From Luteimicrobium sp042670205 (GTDB taxonomy: Bacteria > Actinomycetota > Actinomycetes > Actinomycetales > Cellulomonadaceae): 64,000 nucleotides of DNA. The DNA lies in assembly GCF_042670205.1 (NCBI RefSeq), contig NZ_JBHUWD010000006.1:1-64000 (forward strand), in the 5' to 3' direction. The first letter of the stretch is position 1; every line of letters starts with the position of its first letter. A program made the position numbers and the translations under genes. A model generated the notes under the pieces. The model saw only the letters and a list, made by a program, of their open reading frames with translations. It had not been told where the DNA came from and did not search any database. This document shows positions 61,197-64,000 of this stretch, one piece after another.

Positions 61197-62191
61197 GGGT
61201 GAGCCTGACGAGCCTCCCAAGCGGATCCCACCATCTGGTCCAGGGTGTGCCGCATCTTCCAGTCGAGGTCGCGCGCGGCGGCCTCGCCCGACGCGACGAT
61301 GCGGGCGGGGTCGCCGGGGCGCCGGGGTGCGACGTCGGGCGTGAACTCGATGCCGGTGACGCGGGCCATGGCGTCCATGATCTGGCGCACGGAGACGCCG
61401 TCGCCGGAGCCCAGGTTGTAGACGGGCTGGAGCTCGCGGCCCGCCTCGAGGGCCTGGGCGGCGGCGACGTGCGAGACGGCGAGGTCGGCGACGTGCACGT
61501 AGTCGCGGACGCAGGTCCCGTCGGGGGTGGCGTAGTCGGTGCCGTTGATGCGGGGCGTCCGGCCGGCGGCGAGGGCGTCGAGGACGAGCGGGAAGAGGTT
61601 GTGGGGGCTGGTGTCGTAGAGGTCGGGGGTGCCGGAGCCCACGACGTTGAAGTAGCGCAGCGAGGCGTGGCGGAACGGGGCGCCGCCGGTGGCGGCGGCT
61701 GCCCGTGCCTCGTCGGCGAGCAGCCACTCGCCGATGAGCTTGGACTCGCCGTACGGGGACTCGGGGTGCGTCTCGGTCGCCTCGGTGACGAGGTCGACGT
61801 CGGGCGTGCCGTAGGTGGCCGCGGAGGACGAGAACACGATCTGGGTGACGCCGGTCTGCGCCATGGCGTCGAGCAGGCTGACGGTGCCGGTCACGTTCTG
61901 CGTGTAGGTGTGCCGCGGGCGCTTGACGGACTCGCCCGCGTACTTGAACCCGGCGAGGTGCACGACGCCGGTGACGCCGTGGTCGCGCATCGTGGCGACG
62001 AGCGTGTCGGTGTCGAGGATCGAGGCCTCGACGAACGGTACGGCGGGTGCGGTGCCGGTGCCGTCGGGCACGAACGCCCGGTGCCCCGAGGACAGGTCGT
62101 CCACGACGACGGGCTCGATGCCCGCCTCCACGAACGCGCGCACCACATGGGATCCGATGTAGCCGGCACCGCCGGTCACGAGCCACGTCAT
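61190..62191 (-). CDS. galE: UDP-glucose 4-epimerase GalE
   Basis: 333 residues. The extended SDR NAD site is VTGGAGYIGSH at the N-terminus. The catalytic pair is in SPYGESKLIGEW, with the Ser region VFSSSAATYG. Sugar-binding parts include RYFNVVGSG and VYNLGSGDGVSV. It interconverts UDP-glucose and UDP-galactose. The ATG is 7 nt after a TAGCGT element, so translation is probably leaderless; a GTG three codons upstream falls inside that region. Confidence 0.95.
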   Translation of the reverse strand: MTWLVTGGAGYIGSHVVRAFVEAGIEPVVVDDLSSGHRAFVPDGTGTAPAVPFVEASILDTDTLVATMRDHGVTGVVHLAGFKYAGESVKRPRHTYTQNVTGTVSLLDAMAQTGVTQIVFSSSAATYGTPDVDLVTEATETHPESPYGESKLIGEWLLADEARAAAATGGAPFRHASLRYFNVVGSGTPDLYDTSPHNLFPLVLDALAAGRTPRINGTDYATPDGTCVRDYVHVADLAVSHVAAAQALEAGRELQPVYNLGSGDGVSVRQIMDAMARVTGIEFTPDVAPRRPGDPARIVASGEAAARDLDWKMRHTLDQMVGSAWEARQAHPA

Positions 62192-62198
62192 GCCCGAC

Positions 62199-62204
62199 AC
62201 GCTA
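62199..62204 (-). promoter_or_regulatory. -10 element of galE
   Basis: TAGCGT on the minus strand, 7 nt before the ATG, with no ribosome site. It fits a leaderless message and fixes the start. Confidence 0.5.
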
Positions 62205-62334
62205 GCGGACGGGGCGGAGCGGCCTCGGGGTGCGCGCTGTGAAGCAGCGGGAGGCCGCCGTCCGACGTCTCATCACGTGGACGATTTCGACCAAGGCCTT
62301 CCGCTGGGGCGCCGCACCCTGGTTCACTCGCCCC

Positions 62335-63135
62335 ATGACGTGGAAGCGCTCCCACGGTTCGGTCCGCGCCGGTGCGGCCCTCCTCTCCGCGACGGTCCTC
62401 GTCGGCGTCGCGGCCTGCTCGTCGGGCGGCGGTGGTGCGGGGGCCGAGCCCGCGTCGTCGCCCTCGACGTCGGCGCCACCGCAGGTCGGAGCCGCGTGCA
62501 AGGCAGACGCGGCCGCCGGCACCCAGGTGCGGTTCGGCGACGACGACTACCTTGCGGGCGTCGTCGTGGGGTCCGGGAAGACCGGCGTGGTGCTCGCCCA
62601 CGAGTACGAGTCCGACTCGTGCAACTGGCTGCCGTACGCGAAGCGGCTGGCCGAGCTCGGGTACACCGCGCTCGCGTTCGACTTCGGCGGGTACGGCGGG
62701 TCGGGGCTACCCGTGGGCACGCAGAGCAACGAGGCCGACGTGAAGGAGGCGGCGGCCTACCTGCGGGCGCACGGTGCGACCGAGATCGTCCTGATGGGGG
62801 CCTCGATGGGCGGCGAGGCCGCGCTCAACGACACCGCGGACGTCGAGCCCGAGGCGGTGGTCTCGCTCTCGTCGCCCTGGGTCTTCGGGCGCGACGTCGT
62901 CGACCCCTCCAAGGTCACCGTCCCGGCCCTCCTCATGGCGGGCAAGGACGACTCGGGCGGCGGGTTCGCCGACGCGGCGAGGCTCATCGCCTCGAAGGCG
63001 CCGAGCAAGCACGTGTCGCTGAAGATCGTCGACTCGGCCGAGCACGGGACCGCGCTGCTCCGGTCGTCGCAGGCCGTCGCGGTCGAGAAGGACATCGAGA
63101 CGTTCCTCGCGACGTACGCCCCGCCCGCGTCCTGA
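62335..63135 (+). CDS. Lipoprotein alpha/beta-hydrolase
   Basis: 266 residues. The lipoprotein signal has Cys28 (GVAAC) and a Gly/Ser-rich linker. The hydrolase fold has its nucleophile at Ser157 (GASMGG), the acid at Asp205-206 (MAGKDDSGG) and His237 (AEHGTALL). It resembles dienelactone-hydrolase/lysophospholipase-like enzymes. It is anchored outside the membrane; the substrate is unknown. The start is the ATG beginning the signal peptide, which makes the longer upstream frame unlikely. Confidence 0.87.
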   Translation: MTWKRSHGSVRAGAALLSATVLVGVAACSSGGGGAGAEPASSPSTSAPPQVGAACKADAAAGTQVRFGDDDYLAGVVVGSGKTGVVLAHEYESDSCNWLPYAKRLAELGYTALAFDFGGYGGSGLPVGTQSNEADVKEAAAYLRAHGATEIVLMGASMGGEAALNDTADVEPEAVVSLSSPWVFGRDVVDPSKVTVPALLMAGKDDSGGGFADAARLIASKAPSKHVSLKIVDSAEHGTALLRSSQAVAVEKDIETFLATYAPPAS

Positions 63136-63157
63136 CGTCCGCCGCCGTGGCCCGGCG

Positions 63158-63580
63158 TCAGGCCGCCGCGGCGAGCACGAGCGTGAGGAGCGCCTCCGCA
63201 TACGCGTCCGCGGGCTCCTCCGCGGAGAAGCTCCGCGGGCCCTCGGGGAGCGCGACGTCGACGGTCCAGCGCGGCGTGTCGTCGGCCGCGTCCCCACGCG
63301 TGAGCGAGCGGAACGTCCCGCCGAGCAGGTCCCGGAGCTGGTGCTCGGCGGGCAGCCACAGCGCGTCCTCGAGGGCCACGGAGTCGAGCGCCCACTCGGT
63401 CGTGCCGTTGAAGCCGAGGACCGACCCGGTCTCGTAGTGGTGCTCCTCGATCGTCATCTCGGAGACGGTGAAGACCTGCTCGTCGAGCCCGTCCGCGTCG
63501 AGGGCGAACCGGTCGCCGTCGTGGGGCGTCCAGCGGACGCCCGCGTCGCGCAGGGCACGGGCCAGGGAGCGAGAGATCAT
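63158..63580 (-). CDS. Conserved hypothetical protein of 140 residues
   Basis: Soluble, no signal or membrane segment. Notable segments are GVRWTPHDGDRFALDAD, EQVFTVSEMTIEEHHYETG and GFNGTTEWALDS. I believe relatives are widespread in Micrococcales and are sometimes mislabelled as pilus-assembly proteins; nothing in the sequence shows that function. It follows the phosphodiesterase gene by 16 nt on the same strand and so may share its transcript. Confidence 0.75.
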   Translation of the reverse strand: MISRSLARALRDAGVRWTPHDGDRFALDADGLDEQVFTVSEMTIEEHHYETGSVLGFNGTTEWALDSVALEDALWLPAEHQLRDLLGGTFRSLTRGDAADDTPRWTVDVALPEGPRSFSAEEPADAYAEALLTLVLAAAA

Positions 63581-63596
63581 CGACCCAGTATCGCCG

Positions 63597-64000
63597 CTAG
63601 GACTCGGGCGCGGGGTCGGGGGCGAGCGCGCGCCCGTCCAGCCAGCCGCGCAGCCGGTCCGGCTGGTTCGTGATGACGCCTTCGACACCGGCGGCGGCCA
63701 CGGCCGTCCAGGCGACCGGGTCGTCGAGGGTCCACGGGTAGACCTCGAGCCCCGCGTCGTGCAGCTCGCGCACGCGCGAGAGCCGCTCGCGCAGGAGCCG
63801 CTTGGACGGGTTGCACGCGGTCACGCCGAGATGCCGGCACGCGCGCAGGACGTCGGGCGTCCACAGCTCCACGAGGAGCGCGCGCGGCAGGTCGGGGGCG
63901 GCGTCGCGCAGGGCGCCGACCGTGCGCCGCCGGAAGCTCTGGAAGGTGGCGCGGGACGCGAGGCCGGCGGCCCGGACGGTGTCGGTGACGCGGCGCGCCT
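63597..64000 (-). CDS. Glycerophosphodiester phosphodiesterase, C-terminal part (cut by window edge)
   Basis: The reading frame is open to the window end, so the 5' part lies outside. The visible 134 residues carry the end of the GDPD TIM-barrel: ATFQSFRRRTVGAL, then LEVYPWTLDDPVAW and GVEGVITNQPDRLRGWL, the typical W-T-x-D/N and final D-x-P pattern. It hydrolyses glycerophosphodiesters to glycerol-3-phosphate. The N-terminal catalytic His residues are not visible here. Confidence 0.88.
   Translation of the reverse strand, partial: ARRVTDTVRAAGLASRATFQSFRRRTVGALRDAAPDLPRALLVELWTPDVLRACRHLGVTACNPSKRLLRERLSRVRELHDAGLEVYPWTLDDPVAWTAVAAAGVEGVITNQPDRLRGWLDGRALAPDPAPES

Overview
The window is very GC-rich bacterial DNA with short intergenic gaps, many GTG starts, ATGA/GTGA stop-start overlaps, a bldC-like gene, a DUF3073 gene and an actinobacterial Holin-X gene. 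This points to an actinobacterium, most likely a soil or plant-polymer-degrading member of the Micrococcales (Cellulomonas/Cellulosimicrobium-like). The genus is inferred from protein character only. I see 64 complete or window-edge protein genes, one doubtful leader ORF, three tRNA genes, and no rRNA, CRISPR array, insertion sequence or prophage.

Region 1 (1-17.5 kb) is a run of small regulator-plus-target units, mostly divergent: EamA exporter/LysR, MarR/cupin-DUF4267, Nudix-lipoprotein, PadR with an ABC-2 drug-type exporter, carboxymuconolactone decarboxylase/ECF41-like sigma factor, NAD-epimerase/TetR, a CPA2 antiporter, the lutABC lactate-oxidation operon, and an NmrA-like reductase/TetR pair. 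Most of these units have a visible operator palindrome or promoter pair in the shared upstream gap.

Region 2 (17.5-27.8 kb) holds a compact five-gene reverse-strand unit (response regulator, histidine kinase, PadR, ABC ATPase, FtsX-type permease). It is followed by a PAP2 phosphatase with a COG4705-like membrane protein and a secreted amidase that carries both dockerin-like and cohesin-like modules.

Region 3 (27.8-46.7 kb) starts with purL and contains accessory genes: an exonuclease/endonuclease/phosphatase-family membrane protein, TetR-MFS, cutC, a five-gene Opp/Dpp-type ABC importer, MFS/LysR, an RNB-domain RNase with a long GGGGCC repeat, and an SCP2-like gene.

Region 4 (46.7-60 kb) has a 13E12/DUF222-type HNH endonuclease preceded by a perfect LexA-type SOS box. 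Two large secreted phosphate/nucleic-acid scavenging enzymes follow (an ExeM/NucH-type nuclease and a 5'-nucleotidase). They share a C-terminal domain of about 90 residues and both have PHO-box-like repeats upstream. Then come purF, purM, DUF3073 and bldC.

Region 5 (59.5-64 kb) holds a DUF3618/Holin-X pair, a tRNA Glu-Asp-Phe cluster, a minimal zincin, galE, a lipoprotein hydrolase, a conserved hypothetical gene and the 3' part of a glycerophosphodiester phosphodiesterase gene cut by the window edge.

The strongest candidates for something new are the two scavenging enzymes with their shared tail domain and putative common PhoP control, the dockerin-plus-cohesin amidase, the paired ECF41-type promoters, and the five-gene two-component/PadR/ABC unit. 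No domain or database search was run. Family names rest on motifs visible in the translations.
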